DNA of 64,000 nt from Theileria orientalis strain Shintoku (lineage: Eukaryota > Apicomplexa > Aconoidasida > Piroplasmida > Theileriidae). The notes under the pieces were generated by a model. The model was given only the letters and a program-made list of their open reading frames with translations, had not been told where the DNA came from and did no database searches. Positions 48,695 to 60,951 of the stretch are shown here, in pieces. The position numbers were made by a program, and so were the translations under genes. The number at the start of each line of letters is the position of its first letter. Position 1 is the first letter of the stretch. The stretch lies in contig NC_025261.1 in NCBI RefSeq assembly GCF_000740895.1, positions 1 through 64,000 of the forward strand. The letters run 5' to 3'.

Positions 48695-49804
48695 ATGTTC
48701 GGAGGAGTGAATCAAGATTCTTTTGGAGCAAATTGGGGCATTTCTGATTTAAACCAAGGTATTTTTATTCACACATATTCGATTTAATTTCTTCTTTATA
48801 GTTGACAACAACGACGGTGGCTTTTTTGAGGAAGATTTATCCAATTACTTGAATGAGGATGCCGGTAACAAACAGGTTCACGAGGTAGCTCAGAGAAAAA
48901 CCTTTATGCCCCTAAAAATAAGTAGGTTATGGCCTTTTCATTTCATTTAGATATGATATACTCTTCCTGGAAGACCGGAGGCAGCTCTATCAACATTCTC
49001 GGATACCAGCTGGACATAATTAAACTCGTAGGGCGCATAGTGGACGCCAAAACTACTGAACAGGACACCACATTTGTTATTGACGACGGTACTGGCTCTA
49101 TTGACTGTATTCACCTGTTTCCCGGTGATATGACTGAATGGAAGACGAATTACGTGAATAATCTGATGAAAACTAAATCACAAGTCAAGGTTTACGGAGG
49201 ATTTAATCCTTTATACAGTAGTAGCAATCCTACTATTATAATCTACTCCATTAAAGAGCTCAGTTCACCCGAGGAGTCGAAACTTCACGACTTGGATGTG
49301 ATCTACTCGATACTGTCGGTTCGTTTTTGATCTAATTCATCTAATTATAGAATGATGGAAAGAGTAATCCCAAAGTTAATGACACACTCACTGATATGGA
49401 CTCGGTACTAAAGCAATTCAAAATTGTTAAAACTGATCGAGCTCAGGAAATGCCTGAAAAAGCACCTGTTCCTGCTCAAGTAAATACCACAGCTGCCACA
49501 ACTAAGGTAAATTCGTTTTGACTCAAAATATTTAGATTCCTGCCAACGAGCTCGCTCTCACCAAGTTCATTTCTTCCATGCTCTCCAATGAGGCCAGGAA
49601 TAACAATTTCAACGGACTTCACGTATCTGAAATACTAAAGAGGTGTAACAAGCAACACAGCTTTCAATGTATGTTTCAGAGGCTTTTAATCACACTTTAG
49701 CTGTTCAAGAACAACACGTTAGAAAAGTTCTCTCCGATTTGGAAAGGGACGCTTCAGTTTATCAAACTCTCGATTCAAATACATATGCATCAACTGACTC
49801 GTAA
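48695..49804 (+). CDS. RPA2: Replication protein A 32 kDa subunit (RPA2)
   Basis: Six exons: 48695-48758, 48802-48921, 48951-49318, 49351-49506, 49536-49668 and 49701-49804, separated by GT..AG introns of 43, 29, 32, 29 and 32 nt. They give 314 residues. After a Gly/Asn/Asp-rich N-terminus comes the OB-fold (about 75-175), with GRIVDAK, then a T.FVIDDGTGSIDC strand near 89-110 as in RPA2/RFA2. A Lys/Ala/Pro linker leads to a C-terminal winged-helix-like segment (about 237-300) including LAL.KF and a final VRKVLSDLERDA helix. RPA2 is the middle subunit of the single-stranded DNA-binding RPA heterotrimer in replication and repair. The N-terminal MFGG start resembles the Gly-rich start of other RPA2 proteins. 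The length is slightly above the usual about 270 residues. Confidence 0.88.
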
Positions 49805-50159
49805 TAAACATACACATTTAAGTCTTTTTTAAATTTCGATACACTACGTAGTATATGAAGTTAGCCCCGTGCACTATAATGATATTTCTCACTTAATTTC
49901 GCCCGCAATCCTGTCAATCTCATTCAGTTATATTTGAAAAATTTTGGTATTAAAAAATAGACTTGTATTTGTAGAATGTGTATGTTACAAAAAATGAATG
50001 AATCCTCTGTACAATAGCTTATTGTGATATTCCCTCTCCATAAATCTGGAAGATAGTTCAATATTATAACAAAAGTAATTAAAATAAGTTACAATCATAC
50101 ATGGCACTAAGTTTTATCAATATTCAGTTCAAATGTGTATTCAATAGCTAAACAAAACA
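49805..50159. other. Intergenic region between RPA2 and the PH-LRR gene
   Basis: 355 bases of AT-rich sequence holding the RPA2 3-prime flank and the upstream region of the next plus-strand gene. No gene is recognised. Confidence 0.6.
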
Positions 50160-53100
50160 ATGTACCATAACTCCAGACAAAACTATTCAAATAATTTGTA
50201 TTTTAACAACTTTAGGCTATTTTTAGCCAATCCTTCCAATCAGTACAGATCAAAGAACTATGGATTTCCGACTTTACTGGCTCCCTTTTATAATCAGAAC
50301 ATTTTTATAGACAATCCATCAAATGTTCTTTTTTATTCTGGAAGCTCTGGAATTTCCTCGAATCCCAGGATAGAAGTTCCAAACACCGGGGAAAATTTCA
50401 ATTTTTCGGATTCCGAGGCAGATGTGTACGGGAACGTAGTCGGCAACTTCCTTGATGAGAGCAAAACTAGAGCTTTTTCTGACTCAAAATCCGCTGATTT
50501 GAAGTCGGGGGGAAAACAGTCTAAGTTTTCTGAGGATGACGATAATGAACTTTTTGGCTCACTTAAAGAGAAACTAGTGGGTTTGGGACTCAGGGATCAT
50601 CCGTGTGAGGTGTGTGCGAAGGATGGCCGCAAGTCACTCTTCGATGACGATAAAGTAATTTTGTACCAGGATTCTCAGGGAAACGTTTTTGTGGAGCCAT
50701 GCAAACACACGGCGTTAAGGAATGTTCCCCTGCCGCGTCCATTATCGGAGTCTCTTGATGGCAAAAACACAGGCACTGTGGGTAAAGAGAAAGAATCGGA
50801 GTCTTATAAATTAACGCATAGAATTGATTCTGATGATGAGCAGGTGTCTTCAGAGTCTGATAAAACTGTCAGGTTCAATATAGATGATGTGAACGTTGAC
50901 CACCTGTTAACTTATAAAATGCGCGTCCCTGAGTTGAAGCGGGAGGACCCCGTGGACGTTCCGGATGTTAGGGAGTTCATTGAAAACCAGAAGAACCTGA
51001 ACGATTTAAGTCCAATAAAGACCAACCCGCTCCGTGAAGTTTTGTTGAAGATCGCTGAGATGAAGCATCTGCTCATGCACGACACCGCCGAAAGCTCTTT
51101 CAATGCCGACGACCTCAGTGCACTTCCCATAATATCCTTGAAGGACGCCGACGTTGATTACAAGAAGCTTAATCAGTGGAAATATCCATCTTGCCTATTG
51201 AAGGAAAAGACGAATCTCCAGAAGTTGCCCTCGACGAGGAAGGAGGCGGTCGCCGAAGTTGTGAAGGCGGAGGACGCCAGCTTACTGGAGATTCAGGAAT
51301 ACTTGCGCGACGACACCAGTGTTGAAGTCATGATGGAGAAGTACGTCCAGCTCAGGAAATGCCAGTGTTCCAAGGAGGCCTTGAAGGCCCTCAAGCACAT
51401 GATCTGCCAAAAGCTGAATAAGCAGAAGCTGTACTACAGGGGGCAGGAGCTGCGTGTTCTTGACGAGGAATCCCAGGAATCTTTGTTCGACAAGGTTCTT
51501 ACAAACATCAACAGGACTGACCAGCTAAAGGACTCGGAGCTCGTGAGGGAGGATTCATCTCTGTACACCTACTCGAGCCTTTCCCTATCGAGTTACGAGT
51601 CCGTTCCCGAGGTTATGACGCTTGCAGTCACCGACAACGACTTCTTCTGTGACGACCCTGATTCCATACACTTCAGCACCCTGGATGCCTACGGGTGGCT
51701 CACGGTCTCTGATGAGGAGGTGCGGAGTCAACAGAATAAGATACTGTACTGCGAACTTGTTGGCAGCAACTTCTCTCTGTACCCTGCCTCCTATAAGTCC
51801 AATTACAAGTCCATCTCCTCTCAGAGGCCTCTGCTCACCGTTCATTTGGACGACCACTTTTCGTTGGTGAGGAAAAAGGACCCTAAGAAGAATAAACTTT
51901 GCTTAAAATTGCAGGGCACTTTGATTCCTACGAATCAGGCAAAGCTTCCAACTTCTCGCCACTCGAAGGAGCAGGTCTGGAAGAACAACGGGACTGTTTC
52001 CCTCAGGCTCGAGGGTGACACGCAGAACGAACTCATGAACTGGTTCACCTTCTTGGTCTCCAGGTAACTGCACGGTCTTAACTTACTCTTTCAGGTCAAG
52101 GGTGAGGTCATTTTTCACATTTCTGAGCGACTACAAAGTGACTCCTCTCAACAACACCATTTTCTTCTTACTATATCCGAAGATGAAGGTACCGTCAGTC
52201 ATCCTTATCTTTTTTTAGGAGCTGGTGTTCAATCGTCTTTCCTACGACCCTGAGTGCGAGGAGGAAATGTACCGGAAGTTCGTAAAGCAGCCTTTCAACT
52301 ACGTCGACTTTTCCATGTAAGTCTTCTACGCTCAACTCTTTTTAGGCGGAACATGGAGGACAAGCACCTTCTTCATCACATGGCCAACTGGACTCAACCT
52401 GTGTTTTCTGTTAATTTCTCTCTGAATAGCCTGCAATTCTCTTTCGATACTCAAATTCTGGTCGATTACGTTAACAGGAATAGCGTCCAGAAGTTGTTTT
52501 TGGATAACAATCCCCTCGATGAGCAGTCGCTGTCTAGCGTCGTCTCGGCTCTGGCCTCGAAAACTCCTCTCAGCTACCTCAGTCTGAGGGGCTGCCAGGT
52601 GTACGACAGCCTAATTTCAACTTTGAAAAGGACTGATAAACCCGCAGACTCCGGCAAACTGGTCATCGACTTCAGGCAGTGTGAATTGAGCGCCGATTTC
52701 CACGCCTTTGCCGTTGGCTATCCCCTCAACAACTTTCAGATCGTCGTTCAGAACTCACACGAGTTCGTTCAGGAGCCTGAGATGGACTACTTCATGGACA
52801 CCAAGGATTTATCTGAGATTTCCGCCATCGGCTCAATCATGTCAGGGCGGTTGCTGTCCACTCAATGGGTAAGACCATAGAAGTTATCTACTGTACACTC
52901 AATGCACTAAGTATACCTAACTACGCTGGCACTAATATTTTTTCAGAGGGTTAGAAAGGCCTTCAGGTTGCCCTTTCGTAAGGAGAAAACCGACGAGCCT
53001 GTTGACGTCTACTTCGAGTACAAGGCTCCTTACCTCATCTGGCACAACTGGTGTCCCAGAAACAAGCGCTTCAGCATGCTCAAAAAGGACACTTCCGCCG

Positions 53101-54240
53101 AGGAGACCTCGAAGTTGACTGAAGCTCAGGCCGTTTTCATCAAGGACGTAAAGAAGGTCACTAAGGAGGAGTCTGACTGGCTGATCATTCAGGGCAAAAT
53201 ACCTGATAAGTTTAAAACAAAGGGCAAGGATACGAAGATCGTCGTCAAGGGCTACACTGACGCCACGACAAAACGGTGGTACGAAATCATCAGGAGATGG
53301 TTTGTTTATGCGATTCATCAGTCTACTTTAGGGTTGCTGGCGTCCTCTATGTCGACTACCTTCAGAACCATCCTGCGACGACTGCCTGCAGGCACATTCT
53401 ATCTTTCTGCTCGAGGGTGGACACGCCTGTGAGTCAGCTTGCCAATATTTGTTTTTAGGAACTCGTCATGAACGGTTTTCCCGCTGAACGCAAATTTTTA
53501 ATGCGCTTCCTCTCATATATGTCTGAGCAGACTTCTCTGCGGGCTCTCAACTTTTCAAACATGTCTCTCGACTCGACCAAGATACAGTTTGAGTGTTCCG
53601 TTCTCAAGGACTTAAGTCTCCGGAAAATCGACTGGTCGTTTAACTCCATTGCTCTCGACGACGATGACGGTGAAAAGGAGAACTTGTGGCTGCTGAACGC
53701 GCTTCTTCCCAAGGTCACTGCGGACCACTATGATATAAGTCACAATCCGCTCGGCGACAGGGTTTCCTCCTCCAAAATGTTCTTCCGCATCCTCAACTTG
53801 AAGCCGGAGCGAATATCGTAAGATGCAACACTTCTAATTTTTACTTTAGGCTGAACTACTGCGGGCTTTCGTTTGTATTTTTGCGGAAACTCACGGCCGC
53901 TCTGTCAAAGGTCGAGCAAACCTTCGAATCGCTGCGTATCGTGGAGCTCGAGGGGAATAATTTTGAATACGAGGTAAATACATGTATTTAATTGTGGTTT
54001 TAGGACACCGTTAAGTTTATTGAGATTTTGGTTGCGAAATTTCCCAATGTCGTTGATTTGCGTCTCTTTGATTCAATTCCTCAGGATAGAGTCCAGGAGT
54101 TGGTCGAGTTTAGTCCTATTTGCAACTTCGAACGCGCTTCTAAAATTAAGCCTGAAGTTGGCGAGTTTACTGTTAGTAAGCGTGTTAAAAAGAGTAAAAA
54201 TACCACCAGACAAACGATTTCACCTAACACTAACAATTGA
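50160..54240 (+). CDS. PH-like plus leucine-rich-repeat protein
   Basis: Nine exons: 50160-52063, 52095-52188, 52219-52316, 52346-52868, 52947-53299, 53332-53428, 53459-53817, 53850-53973 and 54004-54240. Introns are 28-34 nt except the fourth (78 nt). The reconstructed protein has 1262 residues. Residues 1-500 are mostly disordered and charged. A PH-like domain at about 515-635 begins YGWLTVSDEE and ends with a helix containing LMNWFTFL. Leucine-rich repeats follow, split by a Lys/Arg-rich segment: one set near 725-800 (LFLDNNPLDEQSL, YLSLRGCQV), another near 1025-1200 (LRALNFSNMSL, DISHNPLGD, IVELEGNNFEYE). A PH domain followed by LRRs recalls CARMIL-type actin regulators, but I cannot confirm that relation. 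No signal peptide is present. The role is unknown; scaffold or membrane-linked regulation is a guess. Confidence 0.8.
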
Positions 54241-54310
54241 TTCACACAATTACTAAATTTCTTTGTAAATTAATTTTTATTTTTACGTATGTGTTCTAAT
54301 ACAAATTTCA

Positions 54311-57300
54311 ATGTTTGACGGTTCTATTAAACCGCAGAGGGTGATCCGGCTCTCCGGGGCCTCTTTCATGGCCCAGAATTCCATCAATCGCAGAAACCAA
54401 TCCCGATTTGACTTATATTCTTCCATTAGAAATAAGTCTGCTAAGCGAATTAAGGATTCTTTGCAATCGCGGCTTTATTTAAAGAGGGATGTTAAAGAAT
54501 TGGTTGCTCTGTTCGATTCGTACATTAACGACGTTGAGTTATTCTTTAAGGACCCGAACATCGCGAATAAATATTCTCTCAACAATATAGTTTCCTACCA
54601 TCCCATTTGCAGGCTAGTTAGGCTAACAACAGCAATTTCTAAATACTATCCTGATTCGTGTACAACATCGTCGAGGTACGAGCCTGTAAAATACTTAGTT
54701 AATTGGTTTAATATTTCAAATGTACAATATTCCTTTGTGTTTTTATCCGATAATGATCAGACGAAGCACCAGTTCATTTTATTAATCTCAAGATTTCTTA
54801 AGTTGTTTTTTCCAGAGAGCGCCAATTCGGGCTTAGACTACCAGAACTTTGAAGTTGGAAAGCTGACCGTTTCTACCGGCGCCCTGAGAGAAAACGAGTT
54901 GCTGTTCTGCAGACTCATTAAAATCGTTATTTCCACGTTCCCATACCGTTCAATCGATGAAATTAATTCGCACTGCAGGCTGACAACAGAATGGTACCCC
55001 GACGTGTTGCGAAGGTTCGTTTTAAACGACACGCAGTCGGAGCTGAACCTGTTGGAGCTGCACAGGTTTCTGAAACCGTTGATTAGTGACATTAAGGAGG
55101 CATTCTGCCTCTTGGTTAGATTCTGGTCGGTCCCAGTCTTCACGCACTTGCCAGACGAGCTGCTGCTCGAAGTCGTGAAGTCGACGATACACGAGAACTT
55201 CTTGGTGGGATGCTCAGGCATAGGAGACTGCACACGCTCGAGTGTAAAGCCCTCGAGTAAACCCAAGTTTATCCTTGACGAGTTGCTACACCGTCTTCTC
55301 AAAGTGTGCAACAAGAAGCTGCCCATGGACGTGACTCTGAACACGGGAAAGATGAACATCATAAGGGCGAATCTGACCGCTGAGATTGAATCGGACCTGC
55401 TGGACAACCATTTAAACATCCTGCACTGCTACGTGAACGATTCTAGTTACCCTGCATACTATAACGTATTCTTTAACCTGCTGAGGCTTTTGGAGCGGCT
55501 GGTGGCACTGGATATCGTGGCGCAGAAGAATTTTTCGAAGCACCTCGAGGCGATTTTTAACGTGTTGTTAGTGGCATTTTACCACTTTCCAGAGCCTCCG
55601 AACCTGTACCATCTCCAGACGAGGCAGTTCTTCTGGACGAAGCTCCTGTGCCTGCCTAACATACCCAGGGACCTCGTGCTGATCATAATACAGCTCCTGG
55701 TCCCGGTGCACCAGAAGAGCCACTTTGTGAACGATTGGCAGGCGTACACAGTCCACAAGGTCACGAGTCACTTTAGTTCCGCTGAGACGCCTCAGCATGA
55801 ATTTGACCCCGGAGTGGCCAACATCCTGCTCTCCGGGTCAGCAATCTCGACGCTGCTCAATTTGTTTAAAATGCACCTCAAGGAGTGCTGCAACAACAAC
55901 ATGCTGGCCCTTTTCACGCACTTCGACGAGCACGCCTCAAACTATTCGTGCCTCTCGTCGCTCTGGAAGATCTTTTGTCTGCTGATTAACCATTCGCTCA
56001 AGGTAGGTTTTGGTATTCATACTTAATTGCTCAGATCATGTACGACTCGGAGATAATAGAGATGGAGGACAGCGTGAAGCCGCTGATGAGCGTCGAGGAC
56101 GCAATCTGGCTCTCGAAGATATTCAACTACATGTTTTGGTACAAGATCACAAACAAGAAGATGAGCGAGGTCGAGTTCGCGAGGAGCAACTTCTACCCGC
56201 ACGCCCAGGTCTGCAAGTGCAACATAGAGGTGAAGCTTCCGGGCCTCTACAACTACGCCACTCAGAGCGTGATTCCGAGCAACTTATCGCAGTACAACGC
56301 CAACACGTCCTCGGCGTACAACTTCTCCGAGGAGTCCATCGAGGCCGGGCTTCTTTCGAGGAAGTTCAACGAGCGCTTCTACAGGCTGACGGGGACCAAC
56401 TCCGATATTTGGATTATTCCCGAGGCCGAACACGCGATTATGCAGTACATTAACAATGAATCGAAGGGGGACGTGCTCAAAATTCTGGATTACATTCCTC
56501 ACACGATAAGCTTCAAGAACAGGCTGATGGTCTTCTACAACTACATTTCCAAGGACAAGTCGGTCTCCAGGAACCCTATGGCCCAGTTCATGGGCTCCTC
56601 AGTGTACATAATCCGGCGGCCCTTCATAGTCGAGGACGGGCTCAGCACTCTCGGCTCGCTCAACAACCATCAGCTTAAACAGGTTTTCAGGGTCCACTTT
56701 GTGGACGAGAACGGCATCGAGGAGCAGGGCGTGGACGGCGGAGGCCTCTTCAAGGAGTTTCTGATCACGCTTTGCACCCTCATTTTCGATCCCACCTACG
56801 GCATCTTTGAGGAGATTCCGGAGGAGCGCAGCTATTACCCGTGCCCAAACTCAGGCTTAATTCACGAAAACCACCTGGAACTTTTCTGCTTCATTGGGAA
56901 GATCGTCGGCAAGGCGCTGTATGAGCAGATTCTCATTGAGCCCGTTCTCTCCAGGCTCATCCTCAACTTGATTTTGAAGAGACGAAATACCCTCGACGAC
57001 CTCAAGCTGTTTGACGGCACTCTCCATAAAAACATTACGAGCCTGAGGAACATGTCCGAGGACGAGATTGGCTGTTTGGGCCTCACTTTCACCTGCACGC
57101 AGGTCTGCTTCGGGAGCACCTTCCAGGAGGACCTGGTTGAGAACGGCCGGAACATCAAGGTCACCAAGGACAACGTTGAGAACTTCATTCACCAGTTTTC
57201 CAACTTCAAGTGCAACAAGCTCATCGAGGCGCAGTGCTCCGCATTCCTGCAGGGACTTTCCAGCATCATTCCACTTGAGTGGCTGCAGATGTTTTCTCCC

Positions 57301-57775
57301 TCGGAGCTGGAGCTGCTCATTTCGGGCTCCTCAGACGCCATTGACATCAGCGACTTGAGGAAACACACCGTTTACGCTGGAGGCTTTGATGAAAACAGTT
57401 CTACTATCCAGTGGCTTTGGGAAATACTGGTATTTTGACTACTACCTACTTGTCTAGCTAGCTATACTCTCACGATTGTAACTACTTATATGGTTTGTTA
57501 TACTCCATTCTAATATTTATTTTTAGGACGAGTACGATAATAATCAGCGCAGTTCTTTCCTTTGGTTCGTAACATGCTGTAAGAGGTCCCCTCTCATGGG
57601 CTTCAAACAGCTCCAGCCTCCCTTCTGTGTTCATAAAGAGCCATATTCCGACAGGCTTCCTTCCGTTTCCACCTGCTTAAACTTATTGAAGTTGCCTGAG
57701 TGTTCTTCCAAGGATGTTTTGAAGTGCAAAATTCACGACGCCATGTCCCTTTCAAAGGGCTTTGGTCTGCACTAA
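54311..57775 (+). CDS. HECT E3 ubiquitin ligase, UBE3C/Hul5-like
   Basis: Three exons: 54311-56002, 56035-57429 and 57527-57775, with introns of 32 and 97 nt, giving 1111 residues. The N-terminus MFDGSIKPQRVIRLSGAS resembles the conserved start of UBE3C proteins. The HECT domain fills about residues 745-1111: RVHFVDENGIEEQGVDGGGL in the N-lobe, then FIGKIVGKALYE, LEWLQMFSPSELELLISG, and in the last exon FLWFVTCCKRSPLMGF and LPSVSTCLNLLKLPE. The catalytic Cys is at about 1079 in STCLNLL, and the protein ends GFGLH. HECT ligases accept ubiquitin on this Cys and pass it to substrates; UBE3C/Hul5 works with the proteasome. The last exon supplies the active site, so a model stopping at the long frame ending at 57438 would miss it. 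Confidence 0.9.
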
Positions 57776-57971
57776 CACCCTCTGCATTCATTCAATATAC
57801 TGCACATTTTATTTTACACTTTATGTACTTGTAAGTTCATATGATTGTGTATATGTAAATATATGTATATACGTATACTTGAATATATGTATGTATGTAC
57901 TTATACATACACACATGTATATATAGGTATATGTATACAAGTATAAGCACATATACATACAGACCAGTATA
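57776..57971. repeat. Convergent junction with TATG/TATA alternating tract
   Basis: Between the HECT gene and the next, convergent gene, about 57835-57965 is an almost pure alternating purine-pyrimidine tract (TATATGTA, TACGTATAC, GTATGTATGTAC, ACATACACACATG). Both genes end here. The tract may form non-B structure. Confidence 0.7.
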
Positions 57972-59187
57972 TTAATTTTCTAGCATATTTGTTGCCATTT
58001 CCAGCAGTCTGTTTACGTTTACGTGGTCTTTGAGTATTTTGCACGACTCCTTGACAGTGTCCACATCTTCTCTTTTTACATCTAAAACACACTATTGCTC
58101 TTATCAGTTACCTGTGTTCCCGAATAGCAGGAATGTTTCCACGTTGGATACAATATTGTCCATGACGCCTACATTTACGTCTGGGTACGATTTCTTAAAA
58201 TCTGCAATAGAGTTAAAAAATAACAGCAGGTCTCGATTACTGCAGCACTCTTCTATACGATTCTCAGACTTTCGCAGTATCAGCTCGCCAAATTCGCTAC
58301 ATATTCTACTCTTCGGCAGTCTAACTATTTCTGTGAACAGTTTTACTGTGTTCGATGTGTTCCTGGTTAAGTCGTACTTGCCTCCTTCTACCTTGTCCTT
58401 CAATAGCTCGATACATTGCACGGTGCCGCTTCCTCTTTCTACTTTCCACTTGTACAGTACTTGTGCTATCGAACTTATTTCATCCAGTGACATCATCTCC
58501 TTTTGCATATTTTCTGTTAGTATTTCCACAATCACAGCTCCTATTTTCTCGTTATCTATTTGCAGTGAGCAGAGTGCTTCACACATCATACTCAGTAGTG
58601 GCATACATTCAAAACTCAGCTTTAGTACTTCGCTGCTTTCCAGTATTGATTGCTCCAACCTCGCTTTTGCAGATACTGGCAGCTTGTAACAGTTTCCAAC
58701 TACCTTCAGATTCCTCAGGATACCTTCAAATCTCGTTATATTTGTCACATTTTCCTTCAGATCCAAAAACTCTTTAGTTGCTTGTTTTATTGCGACTCTG
58801 CATGATGCGTTTATCACTTTCTTCCTTGCTCTGTTTAGCAGTGGATCCCTGTAGAATGCCCATAAGACTCCTCCTACCACGTGTTTGATATAAAGCTTAC
58901 TTACCCTTCAGCTGATTCGTAATTACTCCGGCTCTGGATTCAAAAGCCCTGGATAAATGGTAACTTGTTTTCTTGTCGCACGCCTTGAGATCGTATAGAC
59001 ATTCTGCTGCATTTTTCAAGAAAGTATCTGACAGTTCGTTGGAATCCAACCTTTCAAACAATTTTTTCTTAAATTCATTTATGTATTTTCTCAAAACGGT
59101 AGAGTTTGTAGACGTTTTGGCCAGTTGCGAAGAAGAAATGAATTTAAGTGAAGACAGTGTTGAGGCCAAATAAACATCTGAATTCAT
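57972..59187 (-). CDS. Helical protein of unknown function (384 aa)
   Basis: Three exons on the minus strand, 59187-58905, 58873-58112 and 58081-57972, with introns of 31 and 30 nt, give 384 residues. The translation is almost all helical, with repeated patterns of about 35-40 residues such as ELSDTFLKNAAECLYDLKAC and MSLDEISSIAQVLYKWKVER. These recall the helical heptatricopeptide/octotricopeptide-like repeats common in apicomplexan organelle RNA-binding proteins, but there is no RAP domain and no clear targeting leader, so this is only a suggestion. The first residues are MNSDVYLASTLSSLKFISSS. The exon 1 to 2 junction restores KGGVLWAF across a GTAAGT donor. I do not recognise a named family. 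Confidence 0.72.
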
Positions 59188-59321
59188 TATATTTTACATG
59201 TTTAGGTTTGTTTTAAGTACACATTGGTCAAACATCAACGATATGATATGAAATATTCATTTTGCTGGATATGTGTAATGGTGTAAACCACTTAATTTAC
59301 TTTCAAAATTGTATTATATTA

Positions 59322-60780
59322 ATGGATTCCTCTCGAATTATTAATAAAAAATTGATGCAAAGGGTAGATAAGCAATCTGGGCCTTCTCTGGATGATTATG
59401 TTTACAAACATACGCTTTTTAATGAATCCCATTCCCTGGTTAAAAACACCTATAAGAATTGTATATTATACAATCCTCCACCCAAATTAAGGTAAATTAT
59501 TTACACATATAACTGATTTTTAATAATTACTCTTTCAGTGACGGTGGACTCAAATTTAGAACAGAGTTCAAATTTGACAGGAGCATTTCTTGGTTTACTT
59601 CTCAGATGGCCAGTGGCAAGCTAAACCTGTCCAATCGCAAGAAGGCCGTTGACTGTCTTCTGGAGGTACGCGACGCTCGAGCTCCCCTGACCTCTTCAAA
59701 CTTTTCGATTACTGAGCAGTACCCTGCTCACCTACCCAGGCTTGTTATACTTAACAAGAGCGACTTGGCGCCCGTGGATTCACTGAAGGTACCTTGACGC
59801 ATATTCAACATTTCCCTAGAGGTCCAAAGATCTTTTGGAATCAGCTGGTCGTAAGGTTTGTAACGTTTAAACACAAACACTTTAAAGGTCGTTTTGTGTA
59901 GCACCTTAACTCTAAGAAAACTGTCAAACATTAAAAAATTTGTTGTTTCAAATGTTAATCCTCGGTTTCCGAAACTGGGATTTTGGTTGATGGTCGTTGG
60001 CCTACCTAATGTTGGCAAATCTTCTTTAATAAAGTCGCTCAAGCATCACTCCTTTGTGGTACTTTTATTTTATTCTCACACGACTTAGGAACAATGGCAC
60101 AGTAAAGTCCCCTTAAGTGAGCAGGAAACAATGAGTATTCACGTTGGCCTTAATATTAATGCTTAGGGAGAACTAAGCCTAAGATCGAAAATAAACCTGG
60201 GAGTACCAAGATGGTGGACTTTTTCAACATTTGCTTAAAGCCAAAAATTTACTGCTTCGACACACCAGGCATAATGCTACCAAAGTATTTAATGCACACT
60301 ATTTTAACTTATAGGATGTCAAACCCCGAGATCAATTTAAAACTGGCAGCGCTAGGCTGCGTGGATAACACCGTGGCTGGAGAAGATTATGTAGCAGATT
60401 ACATTCTGTACAGACTGAATAAGGCAAATCTGTTCACGTACGTCAAAGCACTCGAGTTACCGGGGCCCTGTGACGATATTTCTAAAGTTGGTTTCTTTCT
60501 TAAGTCAAATTATGACACAAATTTCAGATCGCATTACACATCGCAAATTTAATTGAGAAAAAGTGGAACTCCGTTGACCCTTGCAATTGCTATAAAATTT
60601 TTACAAACCAGTTTAGAATGGGATTTTTTGGCAAGATTTGCCTAGATGATCTCTCGGATGTAATAAAACTAGGGGATTTGGATGATTTTACCCTCAGGTT
60701 ATACGCACTTGCAGTTATTACTTTTTAGTGAGCCTCCTAATCAGTTTTGTTCATCGATTGAAGCAATTCATGGACTATAA
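59322..60780 (+). CDS. MTG1/RbgA (YlqF)-type circularly permuted GTPase
   Basis: Eight exons: 59322-59491, 59539-59788, 59820-59855, 59888-60058, 60089-60134, 60167-60486, 60528-60697 and 60729-60780, all joined by GT..AG introns of 30-47 nt, giving 404 residues. GTPase motifs come in permuted order: G4 NKSD at 129-132, G1 GLPNVGKSS at 190-198, a PGSTK motif (switch I) and G3 DTPG at 256-259. The leading VRDARAPLTSSN segment is characteristic of this family, as is a C-terminal FR.G..G.I.LDD (FRMGFFGKICLDD). These GTPases mature the large ribosomal subunit; this one may serve the mitochondrion or apicoplast, as the divergence suggests. An upstream in-frame ATG at 59271 would add 17 residues. 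The last intron is optional: without it the frame stops at 60728. Confidence 0.85.
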
Positions 60781-60951
60781 CCCAAAACTTTACTTACAAT
60801 TAAATTAAAAACTTATTTTAAATATAACTTTTAACAAATCTGTTAATCTTTTGATTTAATTTGTGGTTTAATTTAATCCCACTTTTACACATTCTTAGGG
60901 CGATTCTTTATGATTTAAAATGATATATCTGTTTAGTTTGTATTTTTATTG

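Noticed and set aside
58030..58689. 219-codon plus-strand frame
   Set aside because: Antisense to the spliced helical protein; it has no ATG-proximal signal or domain, while the minus strand gives consistent splice junctions.
60949..60951. TTG as start of the last gene
   Set aside because: An ATG follows immediately at 60952 in the same frame and gives the same signal peptide.
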